Position numbers and translations under genes: made by a program. Below, piece by piece: positions 14,780 to 23,968 of a DNA stretch of 64,000 bases (its first letter is position 1; each line of letters starts with the position of its first letter). The stretch spans positions 186,001 through 250,000 of the forward strand of contig NZ_BOQP01000003.1 of assembly GCF_018332715.1 (NCBI RefSeq), given 5' to 3'. Source of the stretch: Winogradskya consettensis (GTDB lineage: Bacteria; Actinomycetota; Actinomycetes; Mycobacteriales; Micromonosporaceae). Under the pieces are notes generated by a model. The model worked only from the letters and a program-made list of their open reading frames with translations, had not been told where the DNA came from and ran no database searches.

Positions 14780-17005
14780 TCATTCCGTTGTGGTCTCGAG
14801 GGCGGCGTCGCGGAACTGGTCGGCTCCCTGTTTGAGGCGTTCCTGGTAGTAGACGCGGTTCCAGTTGGTCCAGGTGACGTGGCCGGTCGGCTGGTCCGTG
14901 CCGGTGGCCGAGACGGTGACGCCGACCCCGGGGCTCACCACCAGCTCCAGTTTTCCCTGAGTGGGTACGCCGACCCGGTGCTTGGACGGGTCCGCGAAGC
15001 CGAGCATCGCCCACGGCACCCGTACGACCAGGGAGTCGCCGTCGCGGTACCAGAGGGCTCGGCTGTCGTCCGCCGGTGTGCCGTAGCGCAGGTCGCCCGC
15101 GTTCTGCAGCTCGGCCGGGAGTTTCTCGCCGGTGCTGGGGACGGTGAGGTCGCGGTTGACGACCAGTTCGAAACGGCGCCAGCCCTGCGGTGCCGGGCCG
15201 CGCTGGGACTGCGGGACGGCGTAGTCCAGCGGCATCGGGTCGAGTTCGCGGCGCAGGTAGGCCTGGCCGGTGCGGGCGACGAGGTCGAGTTCGAACGCCG
15301 CGTCGGATTCGCGGTCGCCGGTGCCCGGGGCGGGTGGGCCGGTGACCCCCGGCAGCACGTCGAAGCCGAGGGTGAGGGCGCTGGGCAGGGGAGTGCCGAG
15401 GGCGACCCGCAGATTGACGTACGACTCATCGACCCGCGCGATCACCCGCTGGGCCGGCCACGCGTGCTCGTCGTCGAGCAGATACTCCGGCACGGCGTCC
15501 GGGGAGCCCGCGGCGTCCATCGCGATCAGGCCGAAGTTCTGCTCGTTGGTCAGCGGGTCGTGCCAGAGCTGGCGGCGTTCGGCGTCCTGGTGCTCGATCG
15601 TGTTCCAGGTGAACTTGAACCACTCGTCCGCCCAGCCGAACAGAAAACCCCCGGCGAGCCCCTGGTCCTTGATCAGGCGCAGCAGCTCGGCGTCGATCCG
15701 CATGGCTTCGCGCTCGCTGTGGTCACCCTGGGTGCGCCCGAGCGGGCTGTTGTGGGCGGAGCCGATCGAGGACGGTATGCCGAACTCCGTCACGAGCGTG
15801 GGCATGTCGCTGTGGTGATCGCGTAATGCCGCGAGGTACCCGGCGTACGGGTCGGTGCGGCCCTCGTACACGTACCTCTGCAGTGCGGGTTCGTGTCTTT
15901 GAAAATCGGGATAATAGGGGTACGCGTGATAGCTCGCGAACGTCCCCGCCGGCCAGTCCGCGGTCGGGCGCACGTGGTTGGCGTCAAGGTTGAACAGGTC
16001 CTCCTGCGCGAGCGGCTCGTCGGGATGGCGCAGCGGATCCGTCGTCGGCCAGTTGACGAACGCGATCGGCTCACTGACCCCCTCCGCCGCCTCGTATCCC
16101 GCCAGTTCGTTCATCCGGGCGGCGAGCCAGCGCTCGGTGGGGGAGGCCTGCGCGGTGCTACGGAAGTACTTGCCGCGCACGGCTGGAGCGGCGGCGTTGC
16201 GGGTGTCCGACGCGCTCCCCGCGTACGGATCGAATTCGACGCCGATGATCCACGCAGCGAGCCAGGGAGTCACATCGGTGTCCCAGACCCCGCTCGCCCT
16301 GCCGCGCAGCGGCTCCCGGCTCAGCCGTCCCCGGACCGCACGGCTCGCATCCTCGATCTCCGCCCGGAAGGCCTTCGTGACCGCGGGATCGTAGACGTTC
16401 TGCTTCTGGACGTAGGACTCGTCGGGCAGGTAGATGCCCTGCATCAGGTAGAGTGGGCTCGCGGGGTTGGCCAGGTTGTAGCGGGCCAGTTCCCGATAGA
16501 AAGCGGGCGGATGGATCGTGTAGATCCGCAGTACGCGCAGGCCCAGCCAGCCCATCGCCGCGAACCAGGTCCGGTACTGCCCGGCGGTGATCGACAGCTC
16601 GCCGGGCTGATGGCCGGGGGTGGTGCTGCCCAGGTTGATGCCGGGCAGGAACGTCACGTCACCGCCCGCGGTGTGCAGCGCGAACCGCTGTTTCTCCGCG
16701 GTCGCGATGCTGAGCAGCCCGTGGTCGGTGGTCGCGGCCGGCGCCCACGACGGGCCGGCCGGGGGCGAGCCGATCGCGGTCATGCCGGGGATCGCGAACG
16801 CCGCCGAGCGAGCCTGCGGCCGTGGCGTCGCCCCGGCCAGGAAGAGACACATCGCCAGCGTCACGACCCCGATGAGCCCGGCCTTGACGGGGCTGGCCCG
16901 GTGCCGTATTGGGGCCTGAACCAGATGGAGCGGATAGTCCCCCACCTCAGCAATTCTGTGCCCCGAGGGTTGCAGTATGCGGCGTTTTGTCGGGAAGCTC
17001 GACAT
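14780..17005 (-). CDS. Exported glycoside-hydrolase-like protein
   Basis: A 741-residue protein with a positively charged N-terminus, one hydrophobic anchor or signal (AGLIGVVTLAMCLFLAGA, about residues 42-60) and a large extracytoplasmic part. LGLRVLRIYTIHPPAFYRELARYN and the strand end PTLVTEFGIPSS suggest a clan-A (beta/alpha)8 barrel, where the Glu of TEFG is commonly the nucleophile. WADEWFKFTWNTIEH and a C-terminal beta-rich region of about 200 residues follow. I cannot assign a GH family or substrate. ATG 17005 has no ribosome site, so the true start may be downstream. It diverges from the TPR gene. Confidence 0.6.
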   Translation of the reverse strand: MSSFPTKRRILQPSGHRIAEVGDYPLHLVQAPIRHRASPVKAGLIGVVTLAMCLFLAGATPRPQARSAAFAIPGMTAIGSPPAGPSWAPAATTDHGLLSIATAEKQRFALHTAGGDVTFLPGINLGSTTPGHQPGELSITAGQYRTWFAAMGWLGLRVLRIYTIHPPAFYRELARYNLANPASPLYLMQGIYLPDESYVQKQNVYDPAVTKAFRAEIEDASRAVRGRLSREPLRGRASGVWDTDVTPWLAAWIIGVEFDPYAGSASDTRNAAAPAVRGKYFRSTAQASPTERWLAARMNELAGYEAAEGVSEPIAFVNWPTTDPLRHPDEPLAQEDLFNLDANHVRPTADWPAGTFASYHAYPYYPDFQRHEPALQRYVYEGRTDPYAGYLAALRDHHSDMPTLVTEFGIPSSIGSAHNSPLGRTQGDHSEREAMRIDAELLRLIKDQGLAGGFLFGWADEWFKFTWNTIEHQDAERRQLWHDPLTNEQNFGLIAMDAAGSPDAVPEYLLDDEHAWPAQRVIARVDESYVNLRVALGTPLPSALTLGFDVLPGVTGPPAPGTGDRESDAAFELDLVARTGQAYLRRELDPMPLDYAVPQSQRGPAPQGWRRFELVVNRDLTVPSTGEKLPAELQNAGDLRYGTPADDSRALWYRDGDSLVVRVPWAMLGFADPSKHRVGVPTQGKLELVVSPGVGVTVSATGTDQPTGHVTWTNWNRVYYQERLKQGADQFRDAALETTTE

Positions 17006-17085
17006 CGAGGAACACTCGCCGTTCGAACGGAGTTGTGCCAGCGTTGGTCAAGTCGGCGGCGCCAGCGAGCGTGGGGAGCGGATTG

Positions 17086-17520
17086 GTGGATCTTCTCGAG
17101 GAGTACCGCAGGGCAAATTTCACCTTCGAGTCCGGTGACCCCCTCGGGGCATCCCGGATGCTCGAGCCGATAGTCGAGGCGGAGCCGGGCAACGCGGCTG
17201 TCCGTCTTCTGCTGGCCCGGGCCTACTTCAACTCGGCTCAGCTCAACCGCGCCGAGGAGCAACTCCGCACCCTGATCGAGCGGGACCCGTCCGATCATTA
17301 CGCCCACCACGTGCTCGGCCGCACCCTGGAGCGGGCCGGCCGGTTCAGCGAGGCCCTGCCGCACCTGCGGCTCGCGGCGGCGATGCACCGGCACAACGAC
17401 TACGACGAGGCGGTGCGCCGGGCGGAGGCCTGGGTCGGCAAGAACGGAGGCCGCACGGAGTATGCCGCCGAGCAATCCGGCCCCGAGCAATCCGGCCCCG
17501 AGCAATCCGGCCCTGAGTAA
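17086..17520 (+). CDS. Tetratricopeptide-repeat protein
   Basis: A 144-residue helical protein with about three TPR units (AVRLLLARAYFNSAQLNRAEEQL, then HVLGRTLERAGRFSEALPHLRLA). It is probably a small cytoplasmic protein-interaction scaffold. GTG 17086 is chosen because GGGGAG lies seven bases upstream; the frame stays open further upstream but without family-like sequence. The C-terminus consists of AEQ-SGP-EQ repeats that are part of a 15-bp tandem DNA array continuing past the stop codon. It is followed 23 bp later by the Smr-domain gene. Confidence 0.82.
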   Translation: MDLLEEYRRANFTFESGDPLGASRMLEPIVEAEPGNAAVRLLLARAYFNSAQLNRAEEQLRTLIERDPSDHYAHHVLGRTLERAGRFSEALPHLRLAAAMHRHNDYDEAVRRAEAWVGKNGGRTEYAAEQSGPEQSGPEQSGPE

Positions 17521-17539
17521 TCCGGCCCGAGTAATCTGG
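17470..17539. repeat. 15-bp tandem array that contains the TPR gene's stop codon
   Basis: GAGCAATCCGGCCCC-type units run at 17470, 17485, 17500, 17515 (14 bp) and 17529. In units 4 and 5 the CAA has become TAA; the first of these is the gene's stop. The coding end was thus set by a C-to-T change inside a repeat, or the repeat expanded through it. Confidence 0.9.
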
Positions 17540-17543
17540 GCGG

Positions 17544-17828
17544 GTGAAGCTCAAACTGGATCTCCACGACATCTTCAACAAGGGCACCGAGATCGACAAG
17601 GCCCTGCGTGGCGTCATCGACGAGGCGATCCAGAAGAAGGCCGCGATGATCGAGATCATCCCCGGCAAGGGGAGCGGCGCCCTCAAGAAGAAGGTGCTGC
17701 GGTTCCTCGATCAGAAGGACATCAAGCAGCTATACCACCGGGTCGAGAAGGACGGCGACAACTGGGGGCGGCTGTTCGTGCACTTCCGGCACGACGCCCC
17801 CACCGGTCGCCGCGGCCGAGGACGCTAG
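17544..17828 (+). CDS. Small Smr-domain protein
   Basis: A 94-residue protein consisting of an Smr (MutS-related) domain: LDLHDIFNKGTEIDKALRGVIDEAI, then the signature IIPGKGSGALKKKVLRFL. Smr domains are small nucleases or nucleic-acid binders; the usual first motif LDLHG is LDLHD here. It starts with GTG 17544 and probably follows the TPR gene in one transcript. Its last four bases overlap the convergent M28 peptidase gene. Confidence 0.88.
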   Translation: MKLKLDLHDIFNKGTEIDKALRGVIDEAIQKKAAMIEIIPGKGSGALKKKVLRFLDQKDIKQLYHRVEKDGDNWGRLFVHFRHDAPTGRRGRGR

Positions 17829-20179
17829 ATCGTGTAAGTCTTCGCGACCGCGAGCATCTCGGAGCTGTGTGAGCCGACGATGCCCACGTCGGCCGGGCGG
17901 GCGTGGAAGCCCGGGACGTCGCTGAGCCCGTCGCTGGCGTCCATCACCCGCAGCTTGAGCTCGGCGGTGCCGCGCACGGTCAGGGTGACGTCGATGCCTT
18001 CGGCCGGCGGCGCGTGGAAGACGAAACCGAAGCCCCACGGCCCGCCTGCCACCTGGTCGGTGGGCACGTTCTGGCCACCGACGGTCGCGGCCGTCACTGC
18101 CGCATCCTTGGCGGCATGCAGGGTGATCATGCGGTCCGGCCGCTGCGGGGTCACATGCAGTTTGACCGTACGCACACCGCCCGCCGTTGTGTCACTGAGC
18201 GCGGTCACCAGCGGGGCTGCCAGCGAAACCGCCTGAGCCGGCCCGGAGAGCAGCTCCTCGTCGCCGAACGCCGGAAGCGTGTCCGTGACCGGGGCCGGGT
18301 CGCCCTTGACGTACTGCGCCGTCCAGTCGCTCGTGGTGGTCGACGCACTGAGCCAGCGGGCCTGGCCGGTGTCCGAGTCGAGGGCGTACATCAGGTGGGT
18401 GGGCTCGGGGTGTTCCGGGTCGAAGCGGTCCACGGCCAGCCCGGTCGCCACGCACCCGATCACCGCGAGCAGCGCGACCAGCGTGGGCAACGCACCCAGT
18501 CGCCGGGCGCGCAGGGCGGCGACGCCACGCGTGCGGACGACCTCGGGCTCCACGGTCTCAGCGCTGCGCCGCGGGACGACTGCTGGCGGGTGCAGCAGGT
18601 CGATGACCGGCACGATGGCGAGGGCGAGCAGGACCACGATGAACGCGCCCGCGGCGGCCAGGTTCATGCCCATGGCGGGGAAGAACAGCACCGCGGTCGG
18701 TAGCAGGATCACGGCCGCGACGGCCGCGCCCAGCGTCGTCCAGAGCACCGCGAAACGCCCCTTGAGCAGCACCGAGGCGATGCCGGTGAGCGCGCCCGCG
18801 AGGACCGGGAGCGCGGTCAGGTAGGAACCGCCGGGGGCGAGGGCCGCGAGAGCCAGGCCGAGCAGGGCCAGCCAGGAGAGGGCGCCGACGGTCATGGCGA
18901 GCGGGCCGAGGCGGCGGCGCAGCAGGGCGTACCAGGCGAAGAACGCGGCCGCGACGACCGCGACGACGGCGAGGCGGTACCACCACGGGCGGTACGGGTC
19001 GATCGGCAGTTCTGCGTACCCGGGGCGGATGATCTTGATCAGGGTCCAGAGCAGCTGCGCCAGCAGCGGGGCCGCGAGCAGCGGGACCAGGGCCGATCCG
19101 AAGGCAGCGAGTTGCCGGCGTGCGGAGGCGAGACCGCGACGGCGGGCGAGCCAGGCCAGCGCGAGAACGGCCGCCAGCGCGAGCACTGCCAGCGGCCAGG
19201 TCCACGAACCCGGGTAGTCCACCAGGCCCCAGGGCACCGGGAAGTACGTGGCGTCCTCGTCGGAGCGCAGTGCCGGAAGATCGGCGTTGCCGAGGTCGCG
19301 GGTCAGTGCCAGCAGGTTGTCGCCATGATGCTGCAGGCTGTCCCGGTCCATGGCGGACGGTGTGTCCATCGGCGAGTGGTAGACCGCTGCCCCGTCGATG
19401 TACGCGCTGTTGAGCCCCGTGAACCCCTTCTCCCGGAACGCCGTGAAGTCGGTGTCGTTCGGGAGCATCCGGTAGATCTCGACGGCGAACGACGTGCCGA
19501 CCGGGTGCGGCGCCTTCGCGTACACGCCGACCAGACCCGCGTTGTCCTTGGCGGTCTCGAACATGATCGACGGCCCACTGCTGCCGCGTGCCTCGAGGTT
19601 GAGGACCACGCCACCCTGCTGGGCGAGCGGATGCTGGTCGACGAACGCCTTGGCGCCGCAGAGACAGCCCTCCTCGGCATCGGTGAGCACGAAGACCACG
19701 TCGTTGCGCAGCCGCGGGCCGCCGGTCAGCGCGCGGGCTGCCTCCAGGATCGCTGAGGTGCCGGCCGCGTCGTCGTTGCCGCCGGGTCCGGTCTGCGCCG
19801 AGTCGTAGTGCGCGACCACGAAGAGCCGGCCGGTCGACGCCGTGCCGGGCCAGAGCGCGACCACGTTGCGCACCCGGGCCAGTCCGACACCGCCCGCGCT
19901 CGCGGAGAGCTGACTGCCCTGGATGGACACCGTGTCCTGCACCTGGGCGTCGAGGCCGAGACCGCGCAGGGTGGTGACGATGTGCTCGCGGACCGCGTCG
20001 TTCGCCGCGCTGCCCGTGACGTGCGGCCCCGTGGCGATCGCCTGGACGTGGGTGAACGCCCGCGCGGCACTGAACTCGCCGGCCGGGGCATCGGCGGGGC
20101 GGGCGGCCGGTGGGCGTACCCCGAGAAGGGCGAACGTGGCGATGACCGCGAGCACTGCGACTGCCGCGAGCTTTTTCAC
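17825..20179 (-). CDS. M28 family membrane metallopeptidase
   Basis: A 784-residue protein with a signal or anchor sequence (residues 1-20), an extracytoplasmic M28 peptidase domain (about 35-300), roughly eight membrane helices (about 325-520) and a C-terminal exported beta-rich domain. The di-zinc site is visible: His in AHYDSAQTG, Asp in GGNDDAAGTS, Glu pair in DAEEG and His in YHSPMDTPS. The layout resembles ERMP1-type peptidases. It probably trims peptides outside the cell. ATG 20179 is the start. Confidence 0.9.
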   Translation of the reverse strand: MKKLAAVAVLAVIATFALLGVRPPAARPADAPAGEFSAARAFTHVQAIATGPHVTGSAANDAVREHIVTTLRGLGLDAQVQDTVSIQGSQLSASAGGVGLARVRNVVALWPGTASTGRLFVVAHYDSAQTGPGGNDDAAGTSAILEAARALTGGPRLRNDVVFVLTDAEEGCLCGAKAFVDQHPLAQQGGVVLNLEARGSSGPSIMFETAKDNAGLVGVYAKAPHPVGTSFAVEIYRMLPNDTDFTAFREKGFTGLNSAYIDGAAVYHSPMDTPSAMDRDSLQHHGDNLLALTRDLGNADLPALRSDEDATYFPVPWGLVDYPGSWTWPLAVLALAAVLALAWLARRRGLASARRQLAAFGSALVPLLAAPLLAQLLWTLIKIIRPGYAELPIDPYRPWWYRLAVVAVVAAAFFAWYALLRRRLGPLAMTVGALSWLALLGLALAALAPGGSYLTALPVLAGALTGIASVLLKGRFAVLWTTLGAAVAAVILLPTAVLFFPAMGMNLAAAGAFIVVLLALAIVPVIDLLHPPAVVPRRSAETVEPEVVRTRGVAALRARRLGALPTLVALLAVIGCVATGLAVDRFDPEHPEPTHLMYALDSDTGQARWLSASTTTSDWTAQYVKGDPAPVTDTLPAFGDEELLSGPAQAVSLAAPLVTALSDTTAGGVRTVKLHVTPQRPDRMITLHAAKDAAVTAATVGGQNVPTDQVAGGPWGFGFVFHAPPAEGIDVTLTVRGTAELKLRVMDASDGLSDVPGFHARPADVGIVGSHSSEMLAVAKTYTI

Positions 20180-20241
20180 TGCCGACCTCTCGACGCGGGT
20201 GGTCGGGCGATCATAGGGCTCGGTGGCCTAAATTTGGACCC

Positions 20242-20589
20242 GTGAACCAGCCGCTCGATCCCATCGCCGTTGTCGCCGAGTTCGTGGAGCGCGTAGCACC
20301 CTACGATCCCGAGCCAGGAGCCGTGCCGGCCGCCTTGCTGGGGGTGCGCGTTGCCGGTGGTGAGGCGGTCTTCCCCCTCAGCGATCATGCGATCCGGGCG
20401 ATGTGCCGGGCGCTCGAGGCGTACCGCGACCCCTCCGATCGGGGGACGTGTGCCGAATGCGGCGGTCGTCGGCTTGACGACAATCTGCGCTGTAACGACT
20501 GCGGACGGTTGCACGGCATTCTTGGAGAGGTGATCGCGCAACACGCGCGACGGGTTGCGGAGGAGTCAGCGCATGGATCGCCCGCGTGA
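20242..20589 (+). CDS. Small zinc-ribbon protein heading a signalling operon
   Basis: A 115-residue protein. The N-terminal 75 residues are helical (PIAVVAEFVERVAPYDPEPG, DHAIRAMCRALEAYRD); residues 76-100 carry a CxxC...CxxC zinc ribbon (TCAECGG, LRCNDCGR). GTG 20242 is preceded by TAAATT at seven bases, a leaderless start. It overlaps a 55-codon frame that in turn overlaps the receiver-PP2C gene, so it seems to be the first gene of a coupled signalling operon. Function unknown; DNA, RNA or protein binding through the ribbon is plausible. Confidence 0.75.
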   Translation: MNQPLDPIAVVAEFVERVAPYDPEPGAVPAALLGVRVAGGEAVFPLSDHAIRAMCRALEAYRDPSDRGTCAECGGRRLDDNLRCNDCGRLHGILGEVIAQHARRVAEESAHGSPA

Positions 20590-20740
20590 TGTGCGCCACG
20601 GCTGGTGTTGTGCAGCCCGGGCGCGTAGTGGACGATCAGCGGGTCATTCCCGAAGGAGCCCCACCATCAACCGTCTCAGCAGCGCCGCCACCGGCCCGCG
20701 TGCCACCTCCGGCCCGTGGTGGGACGGGGTGACGTCGTGA
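20573..20740 (+). CDS. Possible 55-residue basic mini-protein
   Basis: The frame starts at ATG 20573 with GGAGGAG seven bases upstream, inside the end of the zinc-ribbon gene, and its TGA overlaps the GTG of the receiver-PP2C gene (GTGA). The product is Arg/Ser-rich (MDRPRDVRHGWCCAARARSG) and ends GPWWDGVTS. Its overlaps fit the pattern of every other junction in this operon. No homology is recognised, and an alternative start near 20669 after AAGGAG would need a rare ATC codon. Treat as a candidate. Confidence 0.4.
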   Translation: MDRPRDVRHGWCCAARARSGRSAGHSRRSPTINRLSSAATGPRATSGPWWDGVTS

Positions 20741-21927
20741 CCGAGCTAGCCCCGCCACGCCCCGCGGTGAAGGCACCCGAACGGCTGCGCGTGCTCCTCG
20801 TCGAGGACGACGAGGGCGACGCCTTCCTGGTCCGCGAGCTGCTCGAAGAGGCCGGCGCCGCCTTCGACCTGCAGGTGGCGACCACCCTGCGTGACGCCCA
20901 GGCGCTGATCGCCGGCATCCACTGCGTGCTGCTCGACCTCGGCCTGCCCGACGCCGAGGGCATAGACGGACTGCGCAAGCTCCTCGCCGTGGCCGACAAC
21001 GCGGCCGTCGTGGTGCTCACCGGGCGCTCCGACGAGCACCTCGGCGTCGTCGCGGTCGCCGAGGGCGCCCAGGACTACCTGGTCAAGGGTCAGGTCGACG
21101 GCGTCCTGCTGGCCCGGGCACTGCGCTACTCCGTCGAGCGCAAACGGGCCGACGAGAACACCCAGCGGCTGCGCGAGATCGAGCTGCGCCAGGCCGAGTC
21201 GGCCCGCCTCGAGCGTGGTCTGCTGCCCCAGCCGCTGATGCGCACCGATGCCGTGGCGGTGCACACGTTCTACCGCTCCGGCCGGGCCATGGGCCTGCTG
21301 GGCGGTGACTTCTTCGACGTGGTCCAGATCGGCGACGACAAACTGCACGTGATCGTCGGCGATGTCTGCGGGCACAGCGTCGACGAGGCAGCCCTGGGTG
21401 TCGAGCTCCGCGTCGCCTGGCGTGCCCTCGTGCTCGCCGGTGTCGAGGAGGATCGGGTTCTCGGTGCGCTGGAAATGGTTCTGATGACCGAGCGCCGGGC
21501 AAGAGAGGTGTTCGCCACGGTTGCCATGGTCTCCATCGACCTGCACGGCAGCCGGGCGACCGTACGCCTCGCCGGTCACCCGCCGCCGGTGCTGTTGTCG
21601 GGTGGCAAAGCCGTCCCGGTGACCGCCCGCACGGGCATCGTGCTCGGCGTCCGGCCGACCCCCACCCCCGCGACCGACGTGGAGTTCACCGGCGATGACT
21701 GGTCCCTGCTGATGTATACCGACGGACTCATCGAGGGGCACACCGGCGTCGGCAACGAGCGGCTCGACGTCGAAGGGCTCTGCGGCCTGCTCGCCGAGCC
21801 GGCCGCCAAGGACGTGCCGCTCGCCGCGCTGCCCGCCTGGCTGGTCGGCCGGGCGGAGCAGGGCAACGGCGGCCCGCTCGCCGACGACGTCGCCATGCTG
21901 CTGATCTCCAGCGGTGGTGGGCGGTGA
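20737..21927 (+). CDS. Response regulator with PP2C (RsbU-type) phosphatase output
   Basis: A 396-residue protein: receiver domain (LLVEDDEGDAF; acceptor Asp in CVLLDLGLPD; VVVLTGRSD; DYLVKGQ), a short coiled-coil linker, then a PPM/SpoIIE phosphatase domain (GGDFFDVVQIGDDKLHVIVGDVCGH; MVSIDLHGSRATVRLAGHPPPVLL; YTDGLIEG; ADDVAMLLI) with the metal-binding Asp residues present. It dephosphorylates an anti-sigma-antagonist or similar target when the receiver is phosphorylated. GTG 20737 overlaps the upstream frame. Its cognate kinase is the next gene (GTGA overlap). The phosphatase substrate is not encoded here. Confidence 0.92.
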   Translation: MTELAPPRPAVKAPERLRVLLVEDDEGDAFLVRELLEEAGAAFDLQVATTLRDAQALIAGIHCVLLDLGLPDAEGIDGLRKLLAVADNAAVVVLTGRSDEHLGVVAVAEGAQDYLVKGQVDGVLLARALRYSVERKRADENTQRLREIELRQAESARLERGLLPQPLMRTDAVAVHTFYRSGRAMGLLGGDFFDVVQIGDDKLHVIVGDVCGHSVDEAALGVELRVAWRALVLAGVEEDRVLGALEMVLMTERRAREVFATVAMVSIDLHGSRATVRLAGHPPPVLLSGGKAVPVTARTGIVLGVRPTPTPATDVEFTGDDWSLLMYTDGLIEGHTGVGNERLDVEGLCGLLAEPAAKDVPLAALPAWLVGRAEQGNGGPLADDVAMLLISSGGGR

Positions 21928-23516
21928 CCCTCCTCAAGATCAGCACCTGGACGCTGCGCCGCCGGATCCTCGCGCTCTGCGTCGGCGTCGCCCTCATCCT
22001 GGGCGTCCTGGGCGTGGTCGCCGCGTTCACAGCCGCGGGCAGCAACCGCCAACTCGACGATGTGGTCAACCGGGCCAGCCCGATGCGCGCCGCCGGTGAG
22101 CGGCTCAACACGGCGATGGTCGACCAGGAAACCGGCATCCGTGGGTACGCCATCAGCGGCCGGACGAGCAACCTGAAGCCGTACGACTCGGGGCTGCTCT
22201 CGGAGAAGCAGCAGATCACCCAGATCGACGGGCTCCTGCGCTCCGGCCCGCTCGAGGACAAGGTCCGGGCCGATCTGGCCGAGGTGCAGCGCCGGGCGCA
22301 GGCCTGGCACACCGACGTCGCCGACCCGATTCTCAACGCCGTGCGTACCCAGGGGCCGGACGCCGGTCAGGAACTCATCGACGCGTCCACCACCACCGAG
22401 TTCGACGCGCTGCGCTCCGCCATCGACAACATGCAGACCGACATCTCGACCATCCGGGCGCAGTCCGCGACCGCTGCCAAGGAAACCAGCCAGCAGATGG
22501 TGGCGCTGCAGATCGCCGCGGCGGGCATCATCGTGCTCGCCGGCGCGGCTTTGATGCTCACGCTCGACCGCCTGGTCAGCCGTCCGGTCACGAAGCTCGC
22601 CTCGCAGGTGCGCGAGGTAGCCGAGGGCGACTACGACAAGCACATCGACGCCCACGGGTCGCCGGAGCTGCGGGGCCTGGCCGACGACGTGGACGGCATG
22701 CGCAAGCAGATCGCCGCCGAGCTCACCGAGGTGCGCGAGGCGCGCCAGCAGGTCGAATGGATCAACGAGCAGCTCAAACTGCAGACGGAGGAGCTGACCC
22801 GCTCCAACCGTGACCTCGAGCAGTTCGCCTACGTGGCATCGCACGACCTGCAGGAACCGCTGCGCAAGGTTGCGAGCTTCACCCAGCTGCTGCAGCGTCG
22901 CTACTCCGGCCAGCTCGACGAGCGCGCCGACCAGTACATCGCCTTCGCGGTCGACGGCGCGCAGCGCATGCAGCGACTGATCAACGATCTGCTGGCGTTC
23001 TCCCGGATCGGCCGGCTCACCTCCGGCTTCACCGACGTCGACCTCGACAAGGTGCTGGCCGAGGTCAAATCGCAGCTGGAGATCCGGGCCGGTGAGGACG
23101 CCGAGATCACCTGGGCCGACCTGCCGACGGTCGAGGGCGAGGAGCCGCTGCTCACGACGCTCTTCGTCAACCTGCTGGGCAACTCGCTGAAATTCAAGCG
23201 CCCCGACGTGCCGCCGAAGATCACCGTGACCGGCGAGCGGAACGGCGACGAATGGCGGATCAACGTCCGCGACAACGGGATCGGGATCGAGGCGGAATTC
23301 GCCGACAAGGTCTTCGTGATCTTCCAGCGGCTGCATGCGCGGGACGCGTACGAGGGCACCGGAATCGGTCTCGCCATCGTCAAGAAGATCGTCGAATACC
23401 ATGGCGGGCGGATCTGGATCGACCTCGAGGTCGCCGAGGGTACGTCGATCTGGTTCACGCTGCCGGTGCTGGCGGGCGTGCCGGTGCAAGAGAAAGTGAA
23501 AGAGGGCGCACTATGA
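21924..23516 (+). CDS. CHASE3-HAMP sensor histidine kinase (phytochrome-like core)
   Basis: A 530-residue membrane kinase. Helix 1 (residues 15-38), an extracytoplasmic CHASE3 domain ([33 protein letters not shown]), helix 2 (about 190-212), HAMP, a coiled coil, then HisKA with [14 protein letters not shown] and a HATPase with [17 protein letters not shown] and [11 protein letters not shown]. The SHDLQEPLR box is typical of kinases related to Cph1 that phosphorylate single-domain receivers. It lies between two receiver genes with 4-bp overlaps on both sides, so it may phosphorylate both. Confidence 0.93.
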   Translation: MTLLKISTWTLRRRILALCVGVALILGVLGVVAAFTAAGSNRQLDDVVNRASPMRAAGERLNTAMVDQETGIRGYAISGRTSNLKPYDSGLLSEKQQITQIDGLLRSGPLEDKVRADLAEVQRRAQAWHTDVADPILNAVRTQGPDAGQELIDASTTTEFDALRSAIDNMQTDISTIRAQSATAAKETSQQMVALQIAAAGIIVLAGAALMLTLDRLVSRPVTKLASQVREVAEGDYDKHIDAHGSPELRGLADDVDGMRKQIAAELTEVREARQQVEWINEQLKLQTEELTRSNRDLEQFAYVASHDLQEPLRKVASFTQLLQRRYSGQLDERADQYIAFAVDGAQRMQRLINDLLAFSRIGRLTSGFTDVDLDKVLAEVKSQLEIRAGEDAEITWADLPTVEGEEPLLTTLFVNLLGNSLKFKRPDVPPKITVTGERNGDEWRINVRDNGIGIEAEFADKVFVIFQRLHARDAYEGTGIGLAIVKKIVEYHGGRIWIDLEVAEGTSIWFTLPVLAGVPVQEKVKEGAL

Positions 23517-23968
23517 CCGGAGCGGTACGACAGGACGGCACGCCGATCGAGGTGCTGCTCGTCGAGGACGACCCGGGCGACGTGCTCATGACGCAGGAAG
23601 CGTTCGAGGAGCACAAGGTCCGCAACCGGCTCACGGTCGTCTCCGACGGCGCCGAGGCGCTCGCCTATCTGCGCCGCGAGGGTCAGTATGCGAACGCCAC
23701 GCGCCCCGACCTGATCCTGCTCGACCTCAACCTGCCCCGCCGCGACGGCCGGGAGGTGCTCGAAGAGGTCAAGAAGGACGACGACCTCTGCCGCATCCCG
23801 GTCGTGGTACTCACCACCTCCGCGGCGGACGAGGACATCCTGCGCAGCTACCAGCTGCACGCGAACGCCTACGTCACCAAGCCGGTGGACTTCGAGCGTT
23901 TCATCTCGGTGATCCGGCAGATCGACGAGTTCTTCGTCAGCGTCGTGAAGCTGCCGCCGCGTGCGTGA
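23513..23968 (+). CDS. Single-domain response regulator (Rcp1-like)
   Basis: A 151-residue receiver with no output domain: [17 protein letters not shown], acceptor Asp in [25 protein letters not shown], and [11 protein letters not shown]. The extended loop around [11 protein letters not shown] is the Rcp1/Cph1-partner type. It presumably acts as a phosphate sink or protein-interaction switch for the adjacent kinase. ATG overlaps the kinase stop (ATGA), and its own end overlaps the next start by eight bases. Confidence 0.92.
   Translation: MTGAVRQDGTPIEVLLVEDDPGDVLMTQEAFEEHKVRNRLTVVSDGAEALAYLRREGQYANATRPDLILLDLNLPRRDGREVLEEVKKDDDLCRIPVVVLTTSAADEDILRSYQLHANAYVTKPVDFERFISVIRQIDEFFVSVVKLPPRA

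Noticed and set aside
20669..20740. Alternative short gene starting with ATC after AAGGAG
   Set aside because: ATC starts are extremely rare; the upstream ATG at 20573 with GGAGGAG explains the same frame better.
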